A stretch of DNA of 64,000 bases, from the NCBI GenBank assembly GCA_963774195.1, contig CAVZDY010000003.1, forward strand, positions 558,001 to 622,000, given 5' to 3'. Below are positions 1-7,844 of the stretch, piece after piece (position 1 is the stretch's first letter; each line of letters starts with the position of its first letter). The notes under the pieces are model-generated. The model did not search any database, was not told the origin of the DNA, and saw only the letters and a program-made list of their open reading frames with translations. The stretch comes from Roseiarcus sp963774195 (GTDB lineage Bacteria; Pseudomonadota; Alphaproteobacteria; Rhizobiales; Beijerinckiaceae). Made by a program: the position numbers and the translations under genes.

Positions 1-1
1 C

Positions 2-373
2 ACGTGGAGCTTGTTCTTGACCGGGACGACGCTTTCGGTGCCCGCTCTCACCGGAGCGATCCTCTGCATGGGGACGGCGACCGCGAACACCATTCTCGTG
101 GTCGACTTCGCCCGCCAGCGCTTGGCCGTGCACGGCAACGCGGTCCAGGCGGCGCTGGAGGCTGGGTTCGGAAGAATCCGCCCCGTTCTCATGACGGCGT
201 TGGCGATGGTTCTCGGCTTCCTGCCGATGTCGCTCAGCAATACGCAGAACGCGCCGCTCGGACGGGCCGTGATCGGTGGTCTGATCGTCGCCACAGTGAC
301 GACCCTGGTGTTCGTACCCTGCGTCTTCTCAATCCTTCACCGATCGAGGCCCCAACCGGAGAGATCGGCATGA
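2..373 (+). CDS. RND efflux pump inner-membrane permease, C-terminal end (5' truncated by window edge)
   Basis: The frame is open from the left edge and encodes about 123 residues of the last transmembrane part of an AcrB/HAE1-type proton-driven drug or metal efflux permease. Visible family hallmarks are a glycine-rich helix with ATANTILVVDFAR (the conserved segment after TM10), then RIRPVLMTALAMVLGFLP, then a final helix ending in FVPCVFSILHR. The protein would sit in the inner membrane as a trimer and work with the adaptor encoded immediately downstream. Its stop codon overlaps the ATG of that adaptor by 4 bases (ATGA), so the two are translationally coupled. Gene order permease-then-adaptor is the reverse of the classic acrAB order, but it is common in this subfamily. 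Substrate cannot be inferred from this fragment. Confidence 0.9.
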   Translation, partial: TWSLFLTGTTLSVPALTGAILCMGTATANTILVVDFARQRLAVHGNAVQAALEAGFGRIRPVLMTALAMVLGFLPMSLSNTQNAPLGRAVIGGLIVATVTTLVFVPCVFSILHRSRPQPERSA

Positions 374-1644
374 GCGCAAGCGGTTCGACCCGGCCTCGCT
401 TAATGGCGGCGACTGCGATAGTCGGCCTTGCTGTCGCGCTGGCGCTGGCCGGCTACGGCATCAAGTCGCGCAACGCGTCCGTCGCCCACTTGCAGCAAAT
501 TGCCGACGACGCGGGCATCCTGCGCGTGCAACCGACTTCGCCGAAGCCGGGTCCCGCAGAGAACACCCTGAGACTGCCCGGCCAGGTGGAAGCCTGGAAC
601 GAGGCGCAGATCTACGGGCAGGTCAGCGGCTATGTCTCGGCATGGCTGAAGGATTACGGCGCCCCGGTCCAAAAGGGCGAGGTTCTCGCCACGATCGACA
701 CACCCGGCCTCGATGCTCAATACGAGGCCAGCAAGGCGCAACTGGCCGCCGCGCAAGCCCAGTTCAAAATCGCCGACGTGACGGCCAAGCGCTACGACGA
801 GCTTACGCCGGGCATCGCGATCTCGCAGCAGACCATCGACAACATGAACGCTTCCGCCGAGTCGGCGAAGGCCCAGATGGAGGCCGCCCAGCAGAACGTC
901 GACCAGTTCGAGGCGCAAATCGAGTTCAAGAAGCTTCGGTCGCCCTTTACCGGCATCGTGACGGCGCGACGCGTGAACGTCGGCGATTTCATCAACGCCA
1001 CCGGAGCCGATGCGACGCTCAGGAGCGAGGCCCAGCCGCCGTTCAGCGTCGGCGACGTCAGCAAGCTGCGCGTTTTCGTGTCGGTGCCGCAGGAGTACGG
1101 CGATGAACTCAAGCCGGGTCTCAAAGCGGAACTGCAAATGCCCGGCAATCCGGGCAAATGGATGCCGGCGCAGTTCTTGACCAACGCAGGCGCGGTCCAG
1201 CGAGCAACGCGCACGATCGTAACCGAGTTCGTCGTCGACAACCCGAAGCAGGAGGGCCTCCTGCCCGGAGCCTACGTCAACGTGAAGCTGATCATGCCAG
1301 GCAATCCGGATATCCTGGTCATTCCCTCGCAGGCGCTCCTGTTCCGCTCAGCCGGGTTGCAGGTCGCGGTGATCGAGGGTGGCAATCACGTGCGTCTGCA
1401 GAATGTCACGCTTGGCCGCAATCTCGGGCTGGAGGTCCAGATCGTCGCCGGGCTGAAGGCGACCGACACGATTGTCGCCAATCCCTCCGTGGCGCTGCTT
1501 GACGGCCAGCAGGTCAAGGTGGTGCAGGCCGTCAAAGGCTACGAACCCGGAGAGGAGCAGTCGGCGGCGGTTCCGCTAGTGCCGGTCGTCCCGGCGCCGA
1601 ACAGGGGGCCGACAGAAACAGACCCGCACGTTCCTGCGCAGTGA
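370..1644 (+). CDS. RND efflux transporter periplasmic adaptor (MFP) subunit
   Basis: The product is 424 residues, starting at the ATG that overlaps the upstream permease stop. An N-terminal hydrophobic anchor (about residues 12-30, ATAIVGLAVALALAGYG) is followed by a biotinyl-lipoyl-like half-motif (VSGYVSAWLKDYGAPVQKGEVLATID), a helical hairpin rich in Ala/Gln (about 105-180), the second lipoyl half (LRSPFTGIVTARRVNVGDFI) and a beta-barrel and membrane-proximal domain. This is the standard order for HlyD/AcrA-family adaptors that bridge an RND permease to an outer-membrane channel. No outer-membrane factor follows, so the pump may use a channel encoded upstream or elsewhere. The frame stays open well upstream of the ATG at 370, but those residues overlap the permease in another frame and are not coding. 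Confidence 0.93.
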   Translation: MSASGSTRPRLMAATAIVGLAVALALAGYGIKSRNASVAHLQQIADDAGILRVQPTSPKPGPAENTLRLPGQVEAWNEAQIYGQVSGYVSAWLKDYGAPVQKGEVLATIDTPGLDAQYEASKAQLAAAQAQFKIADVTAKRYDELTPGIAISQQTIDNMNASAESAKAQMEAAQQNVDQFEAQIEFKKLRSPFTGIVTARRVNVGDFINATGADATLRSEAQPPFSVGDVSKLRVFVSVPQEYGDELKPGLKAELQMPGNPGKWMPAQFLTNAGAVQRATRTIVTEFVVDNPKQEGLLPGAYVNVKLIMPGNPDILVIPSQALLFRSAGLQVAVIEGGNHVRLQNVTLGRNLGLEVQIVAGLKATDTIVANPSVALLDGQQVKVVQAVKGYEPGEEQSAAVPLVPVVPAPNRGPTETDPHVPAQ

Positions 1645-1746
1645 GGGGTAGCACGGCGGGGGATATTTGTGGGCTTGCCGACGGGGACTTCGCGCTCGAC
1701 GGCGTTCAAGAAGCCGAAGAGAAGCTGGCCGCGGGCGCGCCTGTCC

Positions 1747-1950
1747 TCACCTCTCGGGCACGCACCTCCAGCTGCTTCCCCTTCGGCTAACTTTTCTGTC
1801 AAGCCGGAAACCGGGGTGGCAGGGGTAAGTCACCGCCAATTGAATCTCGGACAACGACGCTCTGTCCGAAAGTGGTGAGATCGGCATTGCTTGGGCAGGC
1901 AAGGTCGCCACAGCGACGAAGACAGTCGACACCGCCAGAAACGCTTTCAT
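1747..1950 (-). CDS. small exported protein, unknown function
   Basis: The product is 67 residues with a convincing Sec signal peptide (MKAFLAVSTVFVAVATLPAQA, predicted cleavage after AQA) and a short mature part of about 46 residues. The mature part contains two cysteines (in TYPCHPGF and SWRCVPER). The start is set by an AAGGAG Shine-Dalgarno site seven bases before the ATG at 1950. An ATG six bases further upstream lies too close to that site. The two-cysteine, Trp/Arg-ending layout resembles small periplasmic proteins that are common in Hyphomicrobiales, but I do not recognise a named family. It is transcribed convergently towards the efflux adaptor and stands alone. Confidence 0.55.
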   Translation of the reverse strand: MKAFLAVSTVFVAVATLPAQAMPISPLSDRASLSEIQLAVTYPCHPGFRLDRKVSRRGSSWRCVPER

Positions 1951-2332
1951 GAGCATTCTCCTTGGAGTGTGTCCCCCAATAGCAATATCCTGAAAGGTCT
2001 CATTGCGCCAGTCTGGAGCACGATCCGCGCGCGCCAGACGTGTTTCTGCGGCGCGTTGAGCGTCTTTGCCGCGATCCTCGACGACCGGAAGGGCGGCGTT
2101 CCGTATCGCGAGCCTTACCTACGGCGTAACGCAGAATGACGTGCTTTCTCTGCGACGAGGGTGTCGGCGAGGTCGTGCGTAGGATCCGCCGTTTCCAGAT
2201 TCCCGGCCCGTGGAGTATTTTGAACAAACTCTCCGAGCGAGCGCCTTAGCGCCGAGGCGGCTCGTCCCGACGCCTGCCCAAGAGCGGGTGGAGGTCGATC
2301 GGATTTGAAAGCAAGGATCGGAGTGCATCCAG
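1951..2332. other. intergenic region between divergent small exported gene and ada
   Basis: No gene could be supported in these 382 bases. Short open frames on both strands lack a ribosome-binding site and family resemblance. The region must hold the promoter of the small exported gene (leftward) and that of ada (rightward). I looked for a sequence like the E. coli Ada box near the ada start and did not find a convincing one. Confidence 0.5.
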
Positions 2333-3469
2333 ATGGGATCGGCGGCACGATTGCGCCGATCCAAGCGAGAGTTCGAGACGATGGCTGCGATGCCCGCCAC
2401 GACCAAATATGCCACGCTCACGATCGCCGACGATCCGCGATGGGCGCGCATTGTCGCCCGTGACAAATCCTGTGATGGCCATCTCTGGTATTCGGTTTCG
2501 ACGACGGGCGTCTACTGCCGTCCGTCTTGCCCATCGCGGCGCGCCAATCCTGAGAACGTGCAACTCCACGACACGCTGGAGAGCGCTCGTGCGACTGGCT
2601 TTCGGCCTTGCAAGCGCTGCAATCCGGAAGGGCGCTCGATCGAGCATGAGAATGCAGCATTGGTCGCGAAGGCGTGCCGGGTCATCGAGGAAAACGAAGA
2701 GGAGCCCTCGCTGGAGACGCTCGCGGGCGCGGTTGGCCGCAGCGCGAGCTACTTCCATCGTGTGTTCAAGGCCGTAACCGGGCTGACGCCGAAGGACTAT
2801 GCAACCGCCCATCGCGCGAAGAAGGTCCGTGAGGGACTCTCCTCAGGCAATACGGTCACGGAAGCGATCTACGACGCGGGCTTCAACTCCGCGGGTCGCT
2901 TCTACGAGAAGTCGACCGGCATGCTGGGCATGACGCCAAGGCGATATCGCGCTGGAGGGACCAACGAGCACATCAAGTTCGCCGTCGGGCAGACGTCGCT
3001 CGGCGCGATCCTGGTCGCTTCGAGCAAGAAAGGCGTCGCGTCGATCCTCCTCGGCGACGATCCGGACGAACTCGTTCGCAAACTCCAGGATCGCTTCCCT
3101 AAGGCGCGCCTCATCGGCGCGGATCGCGACTACGAGACGCTCGTCGCGCGGGTCGTCGGCTTCATCGAAACGCCTGGGATCGGCCTCAACCTTCCGCTCG
3201 ATGTTCGTGGGACGGCCTTCCAGCAGCGCGTTTGGCGGGCGCTCCAGGAGATCCCTGTCGGCGAGACCGTCTCTTACGCGGAGATCGCCCGGCGCATCGG
3301 ATCGCCGCAGGCGGTGCGCGCTGTGGCTGGCGCCTGCGCGGCCAACCAACTGGCCGTCGCCATTCCCTGCCATCGTGTCGTCCGCAGCGACGGTTCGCAC
3401 TCGGGCTATGCCTGGGGCGTCGAGCGCAAGCGTGTTCTGCTCGATCGCGAGGCTGCCCAGTCCGCCTAG
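2333..3469 (+). CDS. ada: Ada: methylphosphotriester sensor/transcription activator fused to O6-methylguanine-DNA methyltransferase
   Basis: The product is 378 residues with full-length E. coli-like Ada architecture. The N-terminal zinc domain has Cys62 and Cys66 (YCRPSC) plus Cys93 and Cys96 (PCKRC). Cys62 is the position that accepts a methyl group from phosphotriesters and turns the protein into an activator. An AraC-type helix-turn-helix follows (about 110-210, ending LGMTPRRYR). The C-terminal suicide methyltransferase has the active-site PCHRV with Cys346. The family-conserved part starts near residue 25. The chosen ATG at 2333 has a GGAG nine bases upstream, while ATGs at 2381 and 2390 are alternatives nearer the conserved start. 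The gene heads an alkylation-repair island. By family knowledge Ada would autoregulate and induce the neighbouring alkB and ogt. Confidence 0.95.
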   Translation: MGSAARLRRSKREFETMAAMPATTKYATLTIADDPRWARIVARDKSCDGHLWYSVSTTGVYCRPSCPSRRANPENVQLHDTLESARATGFRPCKRCNPEGRSIEHENAALVAKACRVIEENEEEPSLETLAGAVGRSASYFHRVFKAVTGLTPKDYATAHRAKKVREGLSSGNTVTEAIYDAGFNSAGRFYEKSTGMLGMTPRRYRAGGTNEHIKFAVGQTSLGAILVASSKKGVASILLGDDPDELVRKLQDRFPKARLIGADRDYETLVARVVGFIETPGIGLNLPLDVRGTAFQQRVWRALQEIPVGETVSYAEIARRIGSPQAVRAVAGACAANQLAVAIPCHRVVRSDGSHSGYAWGVERKRVLLDREAAQSA

Positions 3470-3516
3470 GCAACGCTTCGGCGATGCGCCGACATGGATC
3501 TCTGAAAGGCGCCACG

Positions 3517-4167
3517 ATGCCTGATCTGTTTTCATCCGCCGGGCCGCTCGACCCGCCAACCGAAACCATGGCCGAGGGCGCCGTGCTGCTACGCGGCGCG
3601 GCGCTCCCGTTCGAAACGAAAATTCTCGCGGCCCTCCAAGAAATTACCGGGCGATCGCCGTTTCGACACATGGTCACGCCGGGCGGCTTCACCATGTCCG
3701 TCGCGATGACCAATTGCGGCGCCGCGGGATGGGTTACGGACCGGTCCGGCTATCGCTATGACCGGATGGACCCTGAGACCGGCAACCCATGGCCGCCGAT
3801 GCCCGAGAGCTTCCTCGCGCTCGCCATGGCGGCGGCCGCCCAAGCCGGATATCCGGCGTGTCGCCCCGACGCCTGTCTCATCAACCGCTATGAGCCTGGC
3901 GCCCGCCTCTCGCTTCATCAGGATAAGAACGAGCGCGATTTCACCAATCCGATCGTCTCCGTCTCCCTGGGCCTTCCGGCGACCTTCCAATTCGGCGGTC
4001 TCGAGCGAAGCGATCCGGTGAAGAAATTCGCCCTCCGGCACGGCGACGTCGCGGTCTGGGGCGGGCCCTCGCGTCTTTGCTTTCACGGCGTCGCAGAGTT
4101 GAAGGCAGGTTTTCACGAAGTCCTGGGCCGGATGCGGATCAACCTGACATTTCGAGGCGCGCTGTAG
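3517..4167 (+). CDS. alkB: AlkB: Fe(II)/2-oxoglutarate DNA dealkylase
   Basis: The product is 216 residues, matching AlkB length. It oxidatively removes methyl groups from 1-methyladenine and 3-methylcytosine. The iron ligands are visible as His134 and Asp136 (LHQDKNE) and His190 (CFHGV). The 2-oxoglutarate-binding arginines lie in RINLTFR (Arg207, Arg213). A PPMPESF loop and NRYEPGARL strand are also typical. The start ATG has AAAGG eight bases upstream. It begins 47 bases after the ada stop on the same strand, so it is probably co-transcribed with ada, as in E. coli. All catalytic residues are intact. Confidence 0.95.
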   Translation: MPDLFSSAGPLDPPTETMAEGAVLLRGAALPFETKILAALQEITGRSPFRHMVTPGGFTMSVAMTNCGAAGWVTDRSGYRYDRMDPETGNPWPPMPESFLALAMAAAAQAGYPACRPDACLINRYEPGARLSLHQDKNERDFTNPIVSVSLGLPATFQFGGLERSDPVKKFALRHGDVAVWGGPSRLCFHGVAELKAGFHEVLGRMRINLTFRGAL

Positions 4168-4384
4168 CGATCGAGTCTCTTTCGGTTTGATAGCGGAGCG
4201 CGATGTAACCGATCGTCCCATACGGCGCTATATGTCAAAAATTTAAATAACGATTGGGCGATTTGCGGCAAAGTGTCTCAGTATTCTGCCTAATCAAATT
4301 CTCGATTTGAGAGCAGGTATCGGAGTTCGCACCGCCTCATCGAGCGATACTTTTCGATCATGAGGACAAGCAAGGAGACTACCG

Positions 4385-4930
4385 ATGACCCTCATGATTA
4401 CCAATCGCGCCGCCCCCATCGCCGCGCCGATCGATGTTCTCTTCTACGCTGCCGCTGAGTGCGCGCTAGGCGAGGCGCTCGTGGCTCGCAGCGCCAGGGG
4501 CGTCTGCGCCATCCTGATCGGCGACAACGGCGAGGAGCTCGAGGCGGACCTCGCCGCTCGTTTCCCCAAGTCCACGCTCGTGGCGAACGAGGCCGCTGTC
4601 CGAGACGATCTCACGAAGCTCGTGCGCTTCATGGAGAATCCCGCTGAGGGACTTCGCCTCCCTCTCGACATGCGAGGAAGCCCGTTCCAGCGCCGCGTCT
4701 GGGAGAAGCTTCGCGCCGTTTCCGTCGGCCGGACAGTGACCTATTCGGAACTGGGCCGCTGGATCAGCCCCCTGGCGTCGCCCCGAGCGGTGGCGCGCGC
4801 CTGCGCCGCCAATCCGATCGCTCTGGCGATCCCTTGCCACCGCGTCGTCCGTAGCAACGGCGGCCTGGCGGGCTACCGCTGGGGCGTCGAGCGCAAGCGT
4901 CAACTCATCGAGAAGGAGGCCGTTACATGA
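4385..4930 (+). CDS. ogt: methylated-DNA--protein-cysteine methyltransferase (Ogt/Ada-C type)
   Basis: The product is 181 residues corresponding to the alkyltransferase half of Ada, with acceptor Cys151 in PCHRV, the helix-turn-helix arginine-finger region SPRAVARACAANP, and the substrate-loop end GYRWGVERKR. It repairs O6-methylguanine and O4-methylthymine by irreversible self-alkylation. AAGGAG lies seven bases before the ATG. A 217-base AT-richer spacer separates it from alkB, enough for its own promoter. It shares long stretches with the C-terminal half of the upstream Ada (for example the GVERKR tail), so it looks like a standalone relative. Its stop overlaps the next gene by ATGA. Confidence 0.93.
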   Translation: MTLMITNRAAPIAAPIDVLFYAAAECALGEALVARSARGVCAILIGDNGEELEADLAARFPKSTLVANEAAVRDDLTKLVRFMENPAEGLRLPLDMRGSPFQRRVWEKLRAVSVGRTVTYSELGRWISPLASPRAVARACAANPIALAIPCHRVVRSNGGLAGYRWGVERKRQLIEKEAVT

Positions 4931-5676
4931 GTTCCCGCACTTCCGCCCTAGCCCTGGCCTCTGCGGATACATCCGCAGAGGCGCGGCTCGCCGCCTACGA
5001 CTGGCAGGCGCTCACCAGCGAACTCGACATCTACGGCTGCGCGATTCTGCCGAAGGTTCTCTCTCCCGAGGAACGCCGAAGCCTCTCGACGCTCTATCCC
5101 CACGAGAGCCATTTCCGCAGCCATGTCGTTATGGCGCGGCACGGCTTCGGCAGGGGCGAGTACCGCTACTTCAAATATCCGCTGCCGGAGCTCCTGGCAG
5201 GGCTCCGCACGGCGCTGTATCCGCGCCTGACTGGGCTCGCCAACGAGTGGAACAAGCGCATGGGGATCGAGCGGCGGTACCCCGACGACCATGCGGCCTT
5301 CCTCGAACAATGCCGCCAGGCAGGCCAGACGCGGCCGACGCCACTCCTCCTGCAGTACGTCCCGGGGGACTTCAACTGCCTCCACCAGGACCTCTACGGC
5401 GACCTCGTGTTCCCCATCCAGGTCGCAATTCTCCTCTCGGAGCCCGATACGGATTTCACTGGGGGCGAGTTCGCGATGACTGAGCAGCGACCGCGCATGC
5501 AGAGCCGCGTCGAGGTCGTGCCGCTTCGGCAGGGCGACGCGGTGGCCTTCGCCGTCCACAACCGGCCGGTGCAAGGCGCCAAAGGCGCCTACCGCGTGAA
5601 CCTTCGCCACGGCGTCAGCCGCCTTCGCTCCGGCATGCGCCACACGGTCGGCATCATCTTCCACGACGCGAAGTGA
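4927..5676 (+). CDS. 2OG-Fe(II) oxygenase of the COG3826 / PF09859-like family
   Basis: The product is 249 residues, translationally coupled to the preceding alkyltransferase by ATGA. The double-stranded beta-helix features are His153 and Asp155 (CLHQDLYG), the strand TGGEFAMTEQRPRMQSR, and the C-terminal RHGVSRLR (His228 is the likely third iron ligand, followed by arginines for 2-oxoglutarate), ending in IIFHDAK. Members of this family are repeatedly found beside ada/alkB/ogt genes in Alphaproteobacteria and are presumed to be alkylation-damage dioxygenases, but I know of no firm substrate. Family placement is secure. The DNA-repair role is inferred from context. Confidence 0.9.
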   Translation: MSSRTSALALASADTSAEARLAAYDWQALTSELDIYGCAILPKVLSPEERRSLSTLYPHESHFRSHVVMARHGFGRGEYRYFKYPLPELLAGLRTALYPRLTGLANEWNKRMGIERRYPDDHAAFLEQCRQAGQTRPTPLLLQYVPGDFNCLHQDLYGDLVFPIQVAILLSEPDTDFTGGEFAMTEQRPRMQSRVEVVPLRQGDAVAFAVHNRPVQGAKGAYRVNLRHGVSRLRSGMRHTVGIIFHDAK

Positions 5677-5713
5677 CGGCGAGGCGGGCGGCCGCGCCGT
5701 CCATCCCGACCTC

Positions 5714-7060
5714 TCAGGCTGGCTGGCGCGCTTTAGCGATCTGACTGTGAAGGACTTTCAGGGCGGCGAGATAGATCTCGGAGAACGTCGGGAACGGCTG
5801 GATGGTGTCGCGCAGCACGTCGATCGGCACGCGGGCGCGGATCGCCAAAGTCGCCTGCTGCAGCCATTCGCCTGCCTCCGGGCCTAGCGCATAGGCGCCG
5901 GTCAGCCGGACGCCGTCGCTGAGAAGCGTCATGAACCCCTTGGATTCGGCGTAGGCGCGGGAGTAGGTCGCCATCTTGGCGACCTCCGTTATCGGTACGG
6001 TCGCGGTGTAGGTGGCCTCAGCCGCGCCGACCGAAGCCGCCTGCGGATCGGTGAAGACCACGCGCGGCACGGCCTCGTAGTTGGCCTCGCGCGGCTCGCC
6101 CAGGATATTCGCGGCGACGATCCGGCCCTGATACTTGCCGACGTGGGTCAGCTGCCAGACGCCGTTGACATCGCCGATCGCCCACAGGCGGTCGCCGGCG
6201 CGCAGGCGCGCGTCGACCGGAATGCCATGGCCATCGGCTTTGACGCCGACCGTCTCCAGACCGAGCCCGTCGACGCGCGGTCGCCGGCCGGTGGCGACGA
6301 GCAGGCGGTCGCCGCTCACCGTCCGGCCGTCCTCGAGTTCCAGGATGAAGTTGTCGCCGCTGCGCCGCGCCGCGGTCGCATGCACGCCGAGAATAAGCTC
6401 GATTCCGTCCTGCCGCAGGCTTTCGCCGAGCGCCGTTCCGAGCGGCTGAGGCTCATGGGGGAGGAGGTGCGCGGCGCTCTCGATCAGAACGGCTTCGCCG
6501 CCGAGGCGGCGAACGACCTGCGCCATTTCGACGCCGACCGGCCCGCCGCCGAGCACCAGAAGGCGCCGGGGAACGGCCTTCATGCCGGTCGCTTCGCGGT
6601 TCGTCCAGACGCCTTCGAGATCGCGCAGCCCTGGCGCCGGCGCGATGAACGGCTCGGAACCCGCGGCCAGAACAACATGCTCGGCCGTGTAGCGGACCCC
6701 GTCGACGTCGACCACGCCGGTTCCGGCGAGCCGCCCGCGCCCGCGAATGAGGTCGATCCCATGCTCCGCCAGCCATCGCTGCTGCCCGGCGTCGGAATAG
6801 TTCGAAACCATGGTATCGCGCCAAGCGAGGGCGGCTGCGACGTCGACCTGCGCTTTGCCGGCGGCGTCGTTCGCGCCCTTCGCCGCCTCGCCGGGACGCA
6901 GCAGCGTCTTCGATGGAATGCAGGCCCAATAGGAGCATTCGCCGCCAACGAGTTCGCGCTCGACGACGGCAACCCGCAGGCCGCCCTCGGCGAGCGCGCC
7001 GGCGCAGTGCTCGCCCGGGGATCCGCCACCGATGACGATGACGTCGTAATGGCTGCTCAT
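5714..7060 (-). CDS. pyridine nucleotide-disulfide oxidoreductase (class I, mercuric reductase/lipoamide dehydrogenase-like)
   Basis: The product is 448 residues. The N-terminal FAD site reads VIVIGGGSPGEHCA. The redox-active pair is Cys42 and Cys47 (GGECSYWACIPSK). An NAD(P)-binding motif LLVLGGGPVGVEMAQ and a second FAD motif LWAIGDV follow. The C-terminal dimerisation segment reads IQPFPTFSEIY where true lipoamide dehydrogenases carry a catalytic HPT-x-SE, so the usual His is replaced and classic lipoamide dehydrogenase activity is doubtful. A GGAG eight bases before the ATG at 7060 fixes the start, and an upstream GTG is too close to it. The electron acceptor is unknown. The gene points towards the repair island and shares no operon with it. 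Confidence 0.88.
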   Translation of the reverse strand: MSSHYDVIVIGGGSPGEHCAGALAEGGLRVAVVERELVGGECSYWACIPSKTLLRPGEAAKGANDAAGKAQVDVAAALAWRDTMVSNYSDAGQQRWLAEHGIDLIRGRGRLAGTGVVDVDGVRYTAEHVVLAAGSEPFIAPAPGLRDLEGVWTNREATGMKAVPRRLLVLGGGPVGVEMAQVVRRLGGEAVLIESAAHLLPHEPQPLGTALGESLRQDGIELILGVHATAARRSGDNFILELEDGRTVSGDRLLVATGRRPRVDGLGLETVGVKADGHGIPVDARLRAGDRLWAIGDVNGVWQLTHVGKYQGRIVAANILGEPREANYEAVPRVVFTDPQAASVGAAEATYTATVPITEVAKMATYSRAYAESKGFMTLLSDGVRLTGAYALGPEAGEWLQQATLAIRARVPIDVLRDTIQPFPTFSEIYLAALKVLHSQIAKARQPA

Positions 7061-7268
7061 GACGGTCACTCCGGTATGGCAGCGGCAGGAGTGGATGCTG
7101 AATGTCGGGAGCCGCCGCGGTTGAGGGGCGCTCGGGCCGGAAGTCTATTCGCTTCTAGCCGCATGCTAACAGGAACTGCACCGAACCAATAGCGCCTCGA
7201 TTGGCGCCTGCCTCCTGGGGTTTTTTGAGAGGCGTCGCTGCCAGCAAGGGCGGCGACGCGGGAGCAAC

Positions 7269-7700
7269 TCACGCTTGAAGTTGCAAGTCGAGCAATTCGC
7301 CGTTGACCATCCAATTGCAGCCGAATCTGTCGGTCACCATGCCGAATTTCTTGGCCCAGAAGGTGTCGTTGAAGGGCATCGTGATCTTGCCGCCTTCGGC
7401 GAGGGCCTGGAAAATGCGCTCGGCCTCGCTCACGCTGTCATAGTTGAGCGCAAGCGATACGCCGTGGAGGCCCTGGTAGGGCATGTTGGGCGGGCAATCA
7501 CCGGCATAAAGAAAGAGGCCGCCATCGAGCTCGAGCCTGGCGTAGATGACGCGGTCCAGGTGCTCGGGCGGGCATTTGTCGGCGAAGGGCGATTGCCGAT
7601 TGGTCATGAGGCCCAGCTTGCCTCCCAGCGTCTCGGCGTAGAAGCGCATCGCATCGGCGCAGTTTCCGTCAAAGGCCAGATAGGGAATGGGCTGCAGCAT
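7269..7700 (-). CDS. VOC superfamily (PhnB-like) protein
   Basis: The product is 143 residues with the glyoxalase/bleomycin-resistance fold as seen in PhnB-like proteins. It opens with PIPYLAFDGNCADAMRFY and closes with the family hallmark MVTDRFGCNWMVN. An AGGAG/GAGAGG cluster lies about 9-12 bases before the ATG. These cytoplasmic dimers are often annotated as glyoxalase- or 3-demethylubiquinone-methyltransferase-like proteins, but most have no known substrate. It stands alone, 208 bases upstream of the leftward flavoprotein gene. Family assignment is firm and function unknown. Confidence 0.88.
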   Translation of the reverse strand: MLQPIPYLAFDGNCADAMRFYAETLGGKLGLMTNRQSPFADKCPPEHLDRVIYARLELDGGLFLYAGDCPPNMPYQGLHGVSLALNYDSVSEAERIFQALAEGGKITMPFNDTFWAKKFGMVTDRFGCNWMVNGELLDLQLQA

Positions 7701-7844
7701 GTAGGGTTTCCTCTCCTAGGGCGTTCTTATGCGCGGCTCAGGATGCACCCATACCGCGTCCCCGATGTGACGGTTGGCGCACTCGAAGCTACGATCATGG
7801 TGACCGTCAAAGCAGGCCGAGCGACGAGAGAGGCGCGGCCACGG

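Noticed and set aside
4..369. Extended N-terminus for the efflux adaptor
   Set aside because: The frame overlaps the conserved end of the RND permease. The ATG at 370 gives a normal adaptor N-terminus and an ATGA overlap.
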